Assembly (NCBI GenBank): GCA_936920625.1
Contig: CAKZHC010000048.1
Span: forward strand, 1 to 64,000
Reading direction: 5' to 3'
Source of the DNA: an uncultured Enterobacteriaceae bacterium
GTDB taxonomy: Bacteria > Pseudomonadota > Gammaproteobacteria > Enterobacterales > Enterobacteriaceae
Length of the DNA: 64,000 bases
The translations under genes and the position numbers were made by a program. The stretch's first letter is position 1; every line of letters starts with the position of its first letter. The notes under the pieces are model-generated. The model was not told the DNA's origin, searched no databases, and saw only the letters and a list, made by a program, of their open reading frames with translations. This document shows positions 1 through 9,452 of this stretch, in pieces.

Positions 1-560
1 AATTATTCTGCAATATATATTTGCCTTATAGAAGGTAAAAAGTAGTTATCACAAACAATAGTATAACAGAACGAGATTATGAAAATAATCTGGAAATTGA
101 AATTCCGAATATATGCAGAATAATTAAGCTAGGTATCCTTTGAAAAAATATTATGTTATCCGATATATGCTTAATGTAACACTACCGATTTGACTCTCTC
201 ATCACCATAGTGAGGTTGTCATGACGAAGCACAAGTCATGCAGCTAGCTTGTGTTCTGGGCCTGCGTAGTCGGGAAGCAGCAGGGCAGTTCTGGCTGCGC
301 TCAGCAACGACAGAACAGAAGAAGCCACCCTTCATTATCAGGCAGAGCAAGTACCAAAATAATCTTGTAAAACAGCATCATTGCAACATCAAACGAAGAA
401 TAAAACTGATGACCGGATTTAAATTCCTTTGCCATCTGGCGGCACTGAACTAATACACATACAGCATAAGGGGGGCAGTATCTTCACGGGGACAGTATGT
501 CTCTGGCAAAACGATTTCATCTGTTAACTGCTCGAAAAACAGCAAAGTAACTCTTCACAG
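1..560. other. Gene-poor left edge with a possible integrase scrap
   Basis: No intact gene is visible. Reading + from about 235, a short stretch (LACVLGLRSREA) resembles the segment just after the start of the catalytic domain of some integrase-domain tyrosine recombinases. It then degenerates, and no catalytic R-H-R-Y residues follow. Upstream of 230 the sequence is AT-rich without features I can name. The integrase reading is a guess based on about twelve residues. Confidence 0.25.
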
Positions 561-650
561 TTTCGGGCTGTTAATGGTACACAACCGTCAAATTCCACTG
601 TTAAACTCAGAGAGCGGCATTAATCTGATTTTCTTCCCTGGCTCCCACGA

Positions 651-1379
651 TTGGCTGCGAAATGCACTTATCCTCTTTATCATCAACGGGCAATATTATT
701 AAGGCCTGGTTTGCAGCATAAAAATCTAATTTATGTCGCAGGTCATACCCGAATTGAAGAGGAGCGCGCTGTGTCTGATGCGAGGTCCAAAGACCATTTT
801 ACTGGCGATCGTTGCACCACCACTAATATCATACTTCTGCTGGTGCTGGTTTTTTCCAAATATTTTTATCTCGCGAGCATCAGTAGCTACTACACATTCT
901 ATCTGATGCAGAAATTTTCTCTTTCAGTGCAAAGTGCGCAGATTCATTTGTTTGTTTTTTTGTGCGCTGTCGCGGCGGGAACACTAATTGGCGGGCCGGT
1001 GGGTGACAAAGTAGGGCGCAGATATATTATCTGGGGCTCAATTCTGGGAGTGGCGCCATTCACTCTGATGTTACCTTGGGCTTCGCTATGGTGGACAGGT
1101 GTGCTGACCGTCATCATCGGTTTTATTCTGGCATCAGCGTTTTCTGCCATTCTGGTTTATGCACAGGAGCTGCTGCCACAGCGTATTGGAATAATATCAG
1201 GACTCTTTTTTGGTTTTGCCTTTGGTATGGGCGGACTTGGGGCCGCTGTATTAGGCATTATTGCCGATCATATTGGTGTTGAGAAGGTGTATACGTTATG
1301 TGCTTTCCTGCCTTTGCTGGGGTTACTGGCATTTTTTCTGCCCGCCGATAAGCACCGGCGAACTGAGCACGCTAAGTAA
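651..1379 (+). pseudogene. fsr: Fosmidomycin-resistance MFS transporter Fsr, N-terminal half lost
   Basis: Fsr is an inner-membrane major-facilitator drug exporter of about 400 residues with twelve membrane segments. Only the C-terminal half is well preserved: from about residue 60 of this frame it reads as the last six membrane segments, including FSKYFYLASISSYYTFYLMQ, GGPVGDKVGRR and ILVYAQELLP, and ends normally in a charged tail. Upstream, short scraps such as YPLLNSE and TYPL...LLRPG look like residues of the first half in shifted frames, so the gene has lost roughly a third of its length by internal deletion and frameshift. A six-helix remnant is unlikely to transport. The family call is strong; loss of function is inferred from the length. 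Confidence 0.85.
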
Positions 1380-1495
1380 AATGTGGTCGGCCTGATAATG
1401 CTGTCGGGCAGTTGATTCTGACAGTTTACTGATTTGCTCAGTCAGTAAACGTGCGGAATTTTCTGATTATGGTATAAACGTCCTTTGTGCAAATA

Positions 1496-2131
1496 TCAGC
1501 TAATATTTTTCTCCTGATATTCACAGAGATCCGCAATAATACAGGTGCCACAACGCGGTTTACGCGCCACGCAAGTATAACGCCCGTGCAGAATTAGCCA
1601 GTGATGACAGTCTGTTTTAAAGTGCGGCGGTACGACTTTGAGTAATTTTTTTTCAACTTCTTCTACGTTTTTGCCTGGAGCAAATCGGGTGCGGTTGGAC
1701 ACCCGAAAGATATGGGTATCGACGGCAATAGTCGGCCAGCCAAAAGCGGTATTGAGCACTACATTAGCTGTTTTACGTCCTACACCCGGCAGGGACTCCA
1801 AAGCGGCACGATCTTCCGGTACTATACCTCCATACTGTTCCAGCAGGATGCGACAGGTTTTAATAATATTTTCCGCTTTGCTGTTATAAAGCCCGATGGT
1901 TTTGATGTAGCGGCGTATGCCATCTGCACCCAGCGCCAGAAGAGTTGCGGGGGTATTCGCCACCGGATAAAGAAGGGCGGTGGCCTTATTAACGCTAACA
2001 TCTGTCGCCTGAGCCGAAAGGAGAACTGCTATTAACAATTCAAAAGGTGTTTTAAAATTAAGCTCGGTTGTCGGTGTTGGATTTTGAGCGCACAGCCGCT
2101 CCAGAATCAGCCGGCGCTTTTCGTTATTCAC
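1496..2131 (-). CDS. nth: Endonuclease III (DNA glycosylase/AP lyase)
   Basis: Nth removes oxidised pyrimidines from DNA and nicks the abasic site in base-excision repair. The protein has 211 residues, the same as E. coli Nth. It shows the helix-hairpin-helix LPGVGRKTANVV with the catalytic lysine near 120, the catalytic aspartate in VDTHIFRV near 138, and the C-terminal 4Fe-4S ligands with spacing C-X6-C-X2-C-X5-C near 187-203. The start codon overlaps the rsxE stop by four bases (ATGA), so it is the last gene of the rsx operon, as in E. coli. It appears intact. Confidence 0.97.
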   Translation of the reverse strand: MNNEKRRLILERLCAQNPTPTTELNFKTPFELLIAVLLSAQATDVSVNKATALLYPVANTPATLLALGADGIRRYIKTIGLYNSKAENIIKTCRILLEQYGGIVPEDRAALESLPGVGRKTANVVLNTAFGWPTIAVDTHIFRVSNRTRFAPGKNVEEVEKKLLKVVPPHFKTDCHHWLILHGRYTCVARKPRCGTCIIADLCEYQEKNIS

Positions 2132-2826
2132 GCCGTACTTCCCCCTTCTCTTTGCAGTCTGTTTTCAAGCGGCTGTTTGTCGCTGACCCGTTGCTGCATT
2201 CTTTGATCAATTACATACTTAACAGCCAACAGCATTCCTAAACCAATAAAAGCACCTGGTGGCAGCAGAGCCAATAACATAGGCGAATCGAAATGTACCA
2301 TTTGTAGCCGCAACCCCCTGGCCCAGGGCCCCAGAAGCTGATCCGCGCCATCAAACAGTGTGCCGTTACCGATAATCTCACGGAGCGACCCCAGTAACAC
2401 CATGACAGCACTGGCGCCACAGCCAACCGCAAAGCCATCTAATGCAGCCAGAGAGAGGCGGTTTTTTGAAGCAACAGCCTCTGCACGCCCTATCACAATA
2501 CAGTTAGTCACAATAAGTGGAATAAATATGCCTAACGATTGGTTTAGCACAGGAGCCCAGGCTGCAATCAGCATCTGCACACAGCTCACCACAGCAGCAA
2601 TAATCATTACATATACAGGTATACGAATTTCCGATGGTATCCAGCGGCGTGAAACAGAAATGGCGCTATTGGTGCAAATCAGCACCAGTGTTGTAGCCAT
2701 CCCAAGTCCGAGTGCATTAGTTACAGTTGAGGTAACCGCAAGCAACGGGCAAAGACCCAGTAGTTGCACCAGAGCGGAATTATTCTTCCATAAACCATCG
2801 ATTAGTAATGTTCTGGCCTGATTCAT
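2128..2826 (-). CDS. rsxE: Electron transport complex subunit RsxE
   Basis: RsxE is one of the integral membrane subunits of the Rsx (Rnf-type) complex, which moves electrons across the inner membrane and reduces the SoxR iron-sulphur cluster. The 232-residue product is almost entirely hydrophobic, with about six membrane segments, and carries the family sequence LLGLCPLLAVTSTV near residue 21, matching its paralogue RsxA (FLGLCPFMGVSKK). It overlaps rsxG at its start and nth at its end by four bases each, indicating translational coupling. No defects are seen. Confidence 0.97.
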   Translation of the reverse strand: MNQARTLLIDGLWKNNSALVQLLGLCPLLAVTSTVTNALGLGMATTLVLICTNSAISVSRRWIPSEIRIPVYVMIIAAVVSCVQMLIAAWAPVLNQSLGIFIPLIVTNCIVIGRAEAVASKNRLSLAALDGFAVGCGASAVMVLLGSLREIIGNGTLFDGADQLLGPWARGLRLQMVHFDSPMLLALLPPGAFIGLGMLLAVKYVIDQRMQQRVSDKQPLENRLQREGGSTA

Positions 2827-3452
2827 TCGTTCTCTCCACAGGCAGGAAGCGACGTGAGTTTTGCGGGCAGGGTTTGAATAAAAAGTGTGGTGCGTTTTAC
2901 AGCGTTGATCACGGCTCTGGGCGTAATAGTTGCACCGGTGAATTGGTCAAACTCCCCCCCTTCTTTTTTAACGGCAAAAGCGCTGCTGTTTGCCCCGGAT
3001 ACTGACTTGCCAGTAAACGATAAAATCCAGCTGGAAATACGCAGTTCTATCTTATCACCCAGGCCCGGTGTTTCATGATGCTCTGTTACTCGTGTGCCAA
3101 GTATTTTGCCGGAAACGTCAGCTCCGACAATAAGCTGTATATTACCAGAATAGCCATCTGGCGCTGTCGTTTCTACCGCTATTGCCACCAGTTTATTTTT
3201 TTTACGTGCCAGCCAGAGGCGATGTGGTTTGGTATTACCCAGTGCACTATCAGTGACGATATAACACGCTTTTTGCATATTATTATCATATAAATCAGCT
3301 GGAACGACCTGGTCAAGAAGGGCTTTTTGCAGCAGAATATGTTGCTGTTCAATGGCTGGCCTGGTGACGAGATTGATCACGGCAGTCACACCAGTAGTAA
3401 TAGCGGCAAACAGCGCCAGTGTTAAACCATTTTTACGTATCACAGCCAGCAT
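2823..3452 (-). CDS. rsxG: Electron transport complex subunit RsxG (flavoprotein)
   Basis: RsxG is a single-pass inner-membrane protein whose periplasmic FMN-binding domain carries FMN covalently bound to a threonine. The 209-residue product has one N-terminal membrane segment (about residues 9-29). The flavinylation motif GATITPRAV, preceded by FDQFT, lies near residue 175, and the upstream TPGLGDK motif is typical of FMN-bind domains. It lies between rsxD (3-base gap) and rsxE (4-base overlap). It appears functional. Confidence 0.96.
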   Translation of the reverse strand: MLAVIRKNGLTLALFAAITTGVTAVINLVTRPAIEQQHILLQKALLDQVVPADLYDNNMQKACYIVTDSALGNTKPHRLWLARKKNKLVAIAVETTAPDGYSGNIQLIVGADVSGKILGTRVTEHHETPGLGDKIELRISSWILSFTGKSVSGANSSAFAVKKEGGEFDQFTGATITPRAVINAVKRTTLFIQTLPAKLTSLPACGENE

Positions 3453-3455
3453 GGC

Positions 3456-4511
3456 TTAATCCTTATCATGGCCGTAAACTCGTGGCTGAGTGTAGTAATC
3501 AAGTAATGGCACACAGATATTCGCCAGCAACACGGCAAAAGCTACACCATCAGGATATCCACCGAAGCTACGAATGAGCCATGTCAGCACACCTGTTAGT
3601 GCACCAAAAATCAGCCGGCCATTGTTGGTCGTTGAAGCAGTAACAGGATCAGTGGCGATAAAAAATGCACCTAACATAGTGGCGCCAGAGAAAAGGTGAA
3701 TAAGAGGCGGTAGAAGTTTATCAGGTGCTACAAGCCAGCCTGCATAAGCGCATATCCACAGCGCCAGCAAAAAACTCAGCGGAATCTGCCATCGAATGGT
3801 ACCCCTGGCGAGCAGAAAAAGCCCTCCCAGCAAAAAACCAGCATTTACCCATTGCCAGCCCGGCGACCCCAGCAGGCCAGTGTAGAAGGGTTGTGTCAGT
3901 AATTCTGCTGTCTGCTGGCCAGCCGCGAGCGCAGTTTTAAAGTGATTAAGGGGAGTTGCCTGGGTAATTCCGTCAATACCTGCACTCAAATCATACATTG
4001 TAAGGCCACTACGGGTATGCCCGTTAAAAATTACGGCCAGTGTATCGATAAAACCTGGTTTAATAGCTTGAAACGGGAAGGCTGGAAGCCAGCTGGTCAT
4101 TTGCACCGGGAACGAGATGAACAGAACCACGTAGCCAGCCATTGCCGGATTAAACGGATTTTGCCCGAGACCACCATAAAGTTGTTTAACAATAATGATG
4201 GCGAAAATAGTGCCAATCGCAATAATCCACCAGGGTGCCAGCGGAGGAATGCTAATCCCTAATAACAGTGCTGTGAGCAGTGCTGAGTTATCTGCCAGAG
4301 TGGCTGTAACAGGCAGGTTCCGTAGCTTAAGTGCTATGCTCTCGGTCAGCAGTGCGAAAAAAATGGCGAGAATAATCTGAAACAGATTACCCCAGCCAAA
4401 GTAGTACCACTGTGCAGCTATTCCCGGTAACGCGGCGAAAATAACTAGTGACATGATATTGTTCGTGCGGAGACGCTGGCGGAAAAAAGATAAGTCAAAC
4501 AGACGTAACAC
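3456..4511 (-). CDS. rsxD: Electron transport complex subunit RsxD (flavoprotein)
   Basis: RsxD is the multi-pass membrane subunit of the Rsx complex that binds a second covalent FMN. The 351-residue product has about nine to ten hydrophobic segments. The segment DGITQATPL near residue 182-190 fits the flavinylation site. The family signature GGLGQNPFNPAMAGYV is present near residue 113. Length is normal. The gene is three bases downstream of rsxC and three bases upstream of rsxG, inside the single leftward operon. Confidence 0.96.
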   Translation of the reverse strand: MLRLFDLSFFRQRLRTNNIMSLVIFAALPGIAAQWYYFGWGNLFQIILAIFFALLTESIALKLRNLPVTATLADNSALLTALLLGISIPPLAPWWIIAIGTIFAIIIVKQLYGGLGQNPFNPAMAGYVVLFISFPVQMTSWLPAFPFQAIKPGFIDTLAVIFNGHTRSGLTMYDLSAGIDGITQATPLNHFKTALAAGQQTAELLTQPFYTGLLGSPGWQWVNAGFLLGGLFLLARGTIRWQIPLSFLLALWICAYAGWLVAPDKLLPPLIHLFSGATMLGAFFIATDPVTASTTNNGRLIFGALTGVLTWLIRSFGGYPDGVAFAVLLANICVPLLDYYTQPRVYGHDKD

Positions 4512-4514
4512 GGT

Positions 4515-6356
4515 TTACTCCTCGTGACGTTGTAACAGGGGAGCATTCATCCTGCGTGCTTTTACCCGGGCCAGCGCAGCTTCAACCGCTGCTTTGCGCG
4601 TGCTGTCCGGCGGATTGTGGAGAGAAAGCGTGTTAATTGTTTGTTCTGCTCTGACGCTGGTAGTTGCTGTTTCAGCAGCTATGCTGTGCGGTTTAGTGAC
4701 AGGTGGGACAGACAATTCAGCCGTAGCCGGGTTGTCTGACTGCGGTATTATCACTGGCACTGATACTTTTTGTGCTCCGGTCCGTGCATTAACCGTACGA
4801 TCAGCCGCTATGTCATCTGGCTGGATTTCCCCCGCAGCCTGACTATTTCTGGTTTTCACTCTGGCAAGTGCAGCGTTGACTGTGTCCCGATCGCTGGCAG
4901 TAACAGCAAGTTTTGCCTGTTGGTGACGTTTCTCCCGTGCGAGTTTTTCTTTTTTGAGCCTGTCTTCGCGCGCTTCAAAACGAGCTTTAGCCTGAGCGGC
5001 ATGAAGCGTTTCCTGATCAATAGCGCGTATTTCTGCTTTTTCCTGGCGAAAATAGTGCACAAGGGGAATGTTACTCGGGCATACCCAAGCACATGCACCA
5101 CATTCGATGCAGTCGCTAATGTGGTGAGTACGGGCTTTCTGATGATCATTACCGCGACTATACCAGTAGAGTTGTTGCGGCAGTAGTTTTACCGGACAAA
5201 CCTCGGCGCACAGACCACAGCGAATGCAGGATTGTTCAACAGCAGGTTTGCCAATTTCAGCTTCTGTAGGAGCCAGCAGACAGTTAGTGATTTTGATTAC
5301 CGGAACGTCAAGCGATGGCAAAGTGAAGCCCATCAGCGGCCCACCCATTACAACTTTTGGCTCAGATTGTGGCCTGAGCCCTGCGTGATACAGAAGATGA
5401 CTGACTGGTGTACCAAGCCTGCCCCAGACATTGCCGGGCTGGGCAATGGCTCCCCCCGTCAGGGTTACTACCCGTTCAGTGAGTGGCTCACCATCAATAA
5501 TCGCGCGTTTTACGGCAAAGGCGGTAGCTACATTTTGCGTCAGCACACCGATGTCGGATGAGTGCCCTCTGTGAGGTACTTCCCGGTTGGTAATGATTTT
5601 GGCCAGTTGTTTAGCGCCGCCTGAGGGGTATCGAGTTGGAATGATTTGTAGCTGTAGTTCACAGCTTCCCGCCAGCGCTTTTTCCAGCGCGTGGATAGCG
5701 TGTGGTTTGTTATCTTCAACGGCGATTACAGTACGTACCGGCTGTAAAATCCAGGCGAGGATACGGCAGCCTTCTGCCACTTCTTCTGCATGCTCCTGCA
5801 TCAAACGGTCATCGGCAGTGATATAAGGTTCACACTCCGCCGCGTTTATTATCAGAGTATCGATATTATGCTGCCCCAGCTCCAGTTTCACGCCGGTAGG
5901 AAATCCCGCACCTCCAAGCCCTGCTATGCCAGCCTGGTGTATCCGGCTGATGAGGTCACCACGACGATGGCATTGATAATTGAGCAACGGCTGGCGTTCT
6001 GTCCAGCGATCCTCCCCGTCTGCCGCCAGAAAAATACAGAGTTCACTCAGGCCTGACGGGTGGGGCGTCATATGATGCCCGACAGACTCGATGATTCCGG
6101 AGGTGGGTGAGTGAACCGGCAGCAGGTGTCCGCATCCTGAAGTGAGCGGCTGGCCGCGCAGCACGCTTTCACCCGGTCTGACACAGATTTCACCTTCGTA
6201 ACCAGTATGCTGTATAAGCGGTATAATAAAGCGTCGTGCCAGCGGCAGATGGCGCAGGGGGGCACTGTTAGACAATGTTTTCATTTCTGGCGGATGGATG
6301 CCCCTAGGGAAATCCCAGCGCTTTCTTTTATTAAACAGGGTGAAAGGATTAAACAT
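4515..6356 (-). CDS. rsxC: Electron transport complex subunit RsxC
   Basis: RsxC is the peripheral NADH-oxidising, iron-sulphur subunit of the complex. I place the start at 6356 (MFNPFTLFNK), which overlaps the end of rsxB by eight bases; longer readings would extend into rsxB. The 613-residue product has the N-terminal RnfC domain (RGIHPPEMK), a nucleotide/FMN-binding region (GLGGAGFPTGVK, EPYITADDR), and two 4Fe-4S motifs, CIRCGLCAEVCP and CIECGACAWVCP. The C-terminal tail is charged and contains imperfect copies of AALARVK(T/A)R, a variable-length tail also known in E. coli RsxC, which is longer (740 residues). Confidence 0.96.
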   Translation of the reverse strand: MFNPFTLFNKRKRWDFPRGIHPPEMKTLSNSAPLRHLPLARRFIIPLIQHTGYEGEICVRPGESVLRGQPLTSGCGHLLPVHSPTSGIIESVGHHMTPHPSGLSELCIFLAADGEDRWTERQPLLNYQCHRRGDLISRIHQAGIAGLGGAGFPTGVKLELGQHNIDTLIINAAECEPYITADDRLMQEHAEEVAEGCRILAWILQPVRTVIAVEDNKPHAIHALEKALAGSCELQLQIIPTRYPSGGAKQLAKIITNREVPHRGHSSDIGVLTQNVATAFAVKRAIIDGEPLTERVVTLTGGAIAQPGNVWGRLGTPVSHLLYHAGLRPQSEPKVVMGGPLMGFTLPSLDVPVIKITNCLLAPTEAEIGKPAVEQSCIRCGLCAEVCPVKLLPQQLYWYSRGNDHQKARTHHISDCIECGACAWVCPSNIPLVHYFRQEKAEIRAIDQETLHAAQAKARFEAREDRLKKEKLAREKRHQQAKLAVTASDRDTVNAALARVKTRNSQAAGEIQPDDIAADRTVNARTGAQKVSVPVIIPQSDNPATAELSVPPVTKPHSIAAETATTSVRAEQTINTLSLHNPPDSTRKAAVEAALARVKARRMNAPLLQRHEE

Positions 6357-6933
6357 AATTATCTGCAGAAATAATCCGCAAAGGAATGGTGTCCATTTTC
6401 CATTTCCATTTCCAGTTAGCAGGAGTGGCTGGGACCGGATGCATCTCAATGCAGTCGGTCGGACAGGGAGCAACACACAAGTTGCAACCGGTACAAAGTG
6501 CGCCGATCACAGTATGCATGGCTTTGGCGGATCCAACAATAGCATCTACAGGGCAGGCATGGATGCATTTAGTACAACCAATGCAGCTGGCTTCATCAAT
6601 GAGAGCGACTTTGCGCTCGGGCTGATGTGCACTATTTTCCCCGTCAGGGGGTTGTGGCTCTACACCCAGCAGCCCGGCAATTTTTAACATGGTTTTCTCG
6701 CCACCCGGCGCGCATTTATTAATAGCCTCATTATGATAGCCTACTGCATCTGCATAAGGGCGGCATCCAGGATAGCCACACTGCCCGCACTGGCTTTGAG
6801 GAAGCAGCGCGTCTATTTGATCGGTTATTGGATCGTTTTCCACCCTGAAACGTCGTGACGCGAAGCCAAGGAGGCTGCCGAATAGCAGACTTAGTACGCT
6901 CAGTACACCAACAGCAATCCATACACTACTCAT
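6349..6933 (-). CDS. rsxB: Electron transport complex subunit RsxB (ferredoxin)
   Basis: RsxB is the ferredoxin-like subunit, anchored by an N-terminal hydrophobic helix (residues 4-26). The 194-residue product carries the Rnf-type 4Fe-4S module CGQCGYPGC followed by two bacterial-ferredoxin motifs, CIGCTKCIHACP and CTGCNLCVAPCP. Its ATG shares one base with the rsxA TGA (TGATG). Near the C-terminus is a lysine/tryptophan-rich WKWKWK stretch. It appears intact. Confidence 0.96.
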   Translation of the reverse strand: MSSVWIAVGVLSVLSLLFGSLLGFASRRFRVENDPITDQIDALLPQSQCGQCGYPGCRPYADAVGYHNEAINKCAPGGEKTMLKIAGLLGVEPQPPDGENSAHQPERKVALIDEASCIGCTKCIHACPVDAIVGSAKAMHTVIGALCTGCNLCVAPCPTDCIEMHPVPATPANWKWKWKMDTIPLRIISADNYV

Positions 6934-7514
6934 CAGAATTTAACCAATCCGTTAAAGCCCATGAAGGCCATTGACATCAGACCGGCTGTAATGAGTGCGA
7001 TAGCACTGCCTTTGAATGGTGCCGGCACATCGGCCAGCGCCAGACGCTCGCGTATGCCTGCGAATAAAACCATCACTAGTGAGAAACCGGTAGCGGCACT
7101 AAAACCAAAAAACGCGGCTTGCAGAAAATTGTAATTTTGATTAACGCTGAGAAGTGGTACGGCGAGTACCGCGCAGTTGGTGGTGATAAGTGGCAAAAAG
7201 ATGCCCAGCACACGATAAAGCGCCGGACTGGTACTTCGCACGACCATCTCAGTGAACTGAACAACGACTGCAATCACCACAATATATGCCATGATGCGCA
7301 GCCAGGTCAGATCAAGGGGGACCAGGATAAAATGATTAATCAACCAGCCACAAATTGATGCCAGTGTAATAACAAAGGTAGTTGCAAGCCCCATCCCAAT
7401 AGCTGTTTCCAGCTTTTTGGAAACACCCATAAAAGGACAAAGCCCAAGAAATTTCACCAGAACAAAGTTATTTACCAAAACAGTGCCGATAAATAATAAC
7501 AAATATTCGGTCAT
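6933..7514 (-). CDS. rsxA: Electron transport complex subunit RsxA
   Basis: RsxA is the first gene of the operon and encodes a six-helix inner-membrane subunit, paralogous to RsxE. I place the start at 7514 (MTEYLLLFIGTVLVNNFVLV), giving the family-typical 193 residues; an upstream in-frame ATG would add 19 residues that do not resemble the family. The conserved FLGLCPFMGVSKK is at about residue 24. Together rsxABCDGE appear complete, so the SoxR-reducing complex should be functional. Confidence 0.96.
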   Translation of the reverse strand: MTEYLLLFIGTVLVNNFVLVKFLGLCPFMGVSKKLETAIGMGLATTFVITLASICGWLINHFILVPLDLTWLRIMAYIVVIAVVVQFTEMVVRSTSPALYRVLGIFLPLITTNCAVLAVPLLSVNQNYNFLQAAFFGFSAATGFSLVMVLFAGIRERLALADVPAPFKGSAIALITAGLMSMAFMGFNGLVKF

Positions 7515-8247
7515 GATTATGCCTGAAAAAGTGAAGCGATTTATTGTCAGTTTTCCTTCAGCTGCTGACAACAGTCTGCCAAAGGGTAATCTTTAAACTT
7601 GTCGGGTAAACCCTGTATCAATCATCATTGTGCTGTAACCACTACTAATACTAATATGACATGCAATATTATCAGTGAAAACGGGCCGGATCGATTGTTG
7701 TATTCAGGAAGTCGCGTTGTTGCTAGCATTGCATTGGGCGTCACTATAACAGCGGAAGCAGTATGCGCAGAACAATTTCATAGCCGTTAACATTTCGCCA
7801 TTCACCCAATCAAGATAATAATGCAGCAGAAATTTTATGGTTGAAGAGCAGCGGTGTTAATTATTAAAGATTGCCAGCCATCATCTTATAATTATTTCTC
7901 AACATAATAAACGCGCTATTGTAGTAACAGAGTGTGCGTTTGAGCAACCTGCAATTCACAGTAATTTGATGGATTAAAATGAGGTATCACAAACTTTAAC
8001 TCGTTATGTTTCACGGTGTTAAATGATGTCAGTGCCGTCAGAAAGATTATTGCTAAACCGTTATATCTCATCAGGTTAACTGGATGATTAAAACAAATGA
8101 TCAGTAAATTAGTCTGATGCAGAAATCTCCTCTGAACCATGTTCAGTGGGGCACCCCAGGGCGCACTTCCTGTTTTCGCTACGATTGCTACTTGCGCTTT
8201 GTTATGCTTTCAATTTAAATCATCGCCAGCAAATAACAGGAGTTGTA
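7515..8247. other. Intergenic region between rsxA and ydgJ
   Basis: This stretch of about 730 bases should contain the divergent promoters for rsx (leftward) and ydgJ (rightward). In E. coli ydgK, cnu and blr lie here; I looked for them and found no match in any frame. Only short, uncharacteristic reading frames remain, so these genes appear to be lost or eroded beyond recognition. Confidence 0.6.
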
Positions 8248-9288
8248 ATGAGCGATAAAATACGTACTGGTCTGATTGGATATGGTTTCGCCAGTAAAAC
8301 CTTCCATGCTCCTTTGATTGCAGGAACGGCGGGTCTGGAGCTTGCAGCCATCAGCAGCAGTGATGCCAGAAAAGTATATTCTGACTGGCCTCATGTGCGG
8401 GTAGAGCAGGATCCACAAACACTGTTCGATGATCCTGCTCTTCGACTTATAGTAATTCCTACACCGAATGAAAGTCACTTCCCGTTGGCAAAAGCGGCTC
8501 TTAATGCGGGAAAACATGTTGTGGTGGATAAACCATTTACCGTGACATTGTCACAAGCGCACGAACTTGCAGCGCTGGCAGAGTCACGGCAGTTGTTGTT
8601 GTCTGTTTTCCACAACCGGCGCTGGGATAGTGATTTTTTGACGGTTAAAAAACTACTGGATGATGGTACATTAGGTGAAATTCGTTATTTTGAATCACAT
8701 TTTGACAGATTCCGTCCAGAGGTTCGTCAGCGCTGGCGAGAGCAGCAGGGTGCAGGCAGCGGTATCTGGTATGATCTCGGGCCACATCTGCTCGATCAGG
8801 CATTACAGCTTTTTGGATTCCCTTCTGCGATTAACGCTGATCTGGCTCTGATGCGTCCCGGTGCAAAGGCCGTTGACTATTTTCATGTTGTATTAACTTA
8901 CCCACAAAAACGAGTAGTGCTGCATGCCAGTTTGCTGGTGGCGGCTGGTACCGCACGTTTTCAACTCCACGGTACAGGTGGCAGCTATATCAAATATGGC
9001 CTTGACCCTCAGGAGGATTGCCTGAAGTCAGGTATTTTTCCGCCTCAGGAAAAATGGGGCTTTGATGATAGCGATGGTTTACTGACTCTCGCTGAGGGTG
9101 AAAACAGGGCAGAGAAGCGTCTGGCGACCATTTCTGGCAATTATCCTGCCTATTATGCAGCTATTCGGGATGCGCTTCGTGATGGGGGTAAGAACCCGGT
9201 TACTGCGGCTGAGGCTATTGCGGTGATGGAGCTTATTGAACTGGGTGTGCAATCGGCGGAAAGAGGCCAGACGATTTCCTGCAAATGA
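8248..9288 (+). CDS. ydgJ: Gfo/Idh/MocA-family oxidoreductase YdgJ
   Basis: YdgJ belongs to the NAD(P)-dependent sugar/inositol dehydrogenase-like family; its natural substrate is not settled. I chose the ATG at 8248, preceded by ACAGGAG, over an earlier in-frame ATG, giving 346 residues. The Rossmann motif GLIGYGFASKTFHAP is at residues 7-21, the cofactor/catalytic DKPF near residue 93, and the family's conserved GSGIWYDLGPHLLDQ near 169. It stands alone, upstream of the convergent add gene. A consensus matS sequence lies inside the reading frame. Confidence 0.93.
   Translation: MSDKIRTGLIGYGFASKTFHAPLIAGTAGLELAAISSSDARKVYSDWPHVRVEQDPQTLFDDPALRLIVIPTPNESHFPLAKAALNAGKHVVVDKPFTVTLSQAHELAALAESRQLLLSVFHNRRWDSDFLTVKKLLDDGTLGEIRYFESHFDRFRPEVRQRWREQQGAGSGIWYDLGPHLLDQALQLFGFPSAINADLALMRPGAKAVDYFHVVLTYPQKRVVLHASLLVAAGTARFQLHGTGGSYIKYGLDPQEDCLKSGIFPPQEKWGFDDSDGLLTLAEGENRAEKRLATISGNYPAYYAAIRDALRDGGKNPVTAAEAIAVMELIELGVQSAERGQTISCK
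8542..8554. promoter_or_regulatory. matS-like site (MatP binding)
   Basis: GTGACATTGTCAC matches the consensus GTGACRNYGTCAC at every position. MatP binds matS sites to organise the Ter macrodomain. The site lies inside ydgJ. One 13-mer could be chance, but a second perfect match occurs at 38658 in the same window. Confidence 0.7.
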
Positions 9289-9452
9289 TGGCTGTCAACG
9301 ATGAAAGAGACTGAAGCGCCGGTTGGAAAATGCCGGCCGAATTATTAGTAACCTTCTGACCGGCAGATGCAGCTATACAACTGCAACTGCATCCTGAGCC
9401 GGGTTTTGTATTCATGCTGTTTGGGATACCACTAACCACTCCTTTGTGGTGT

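Noticed and set aside
7916..8140. 74-codon open frame on the - strand between rsxA and ydgJ
   Set aside because: No ribosome site, no similarity to cnu, blr or ydgK, and low-complexity composition; treated as chance.
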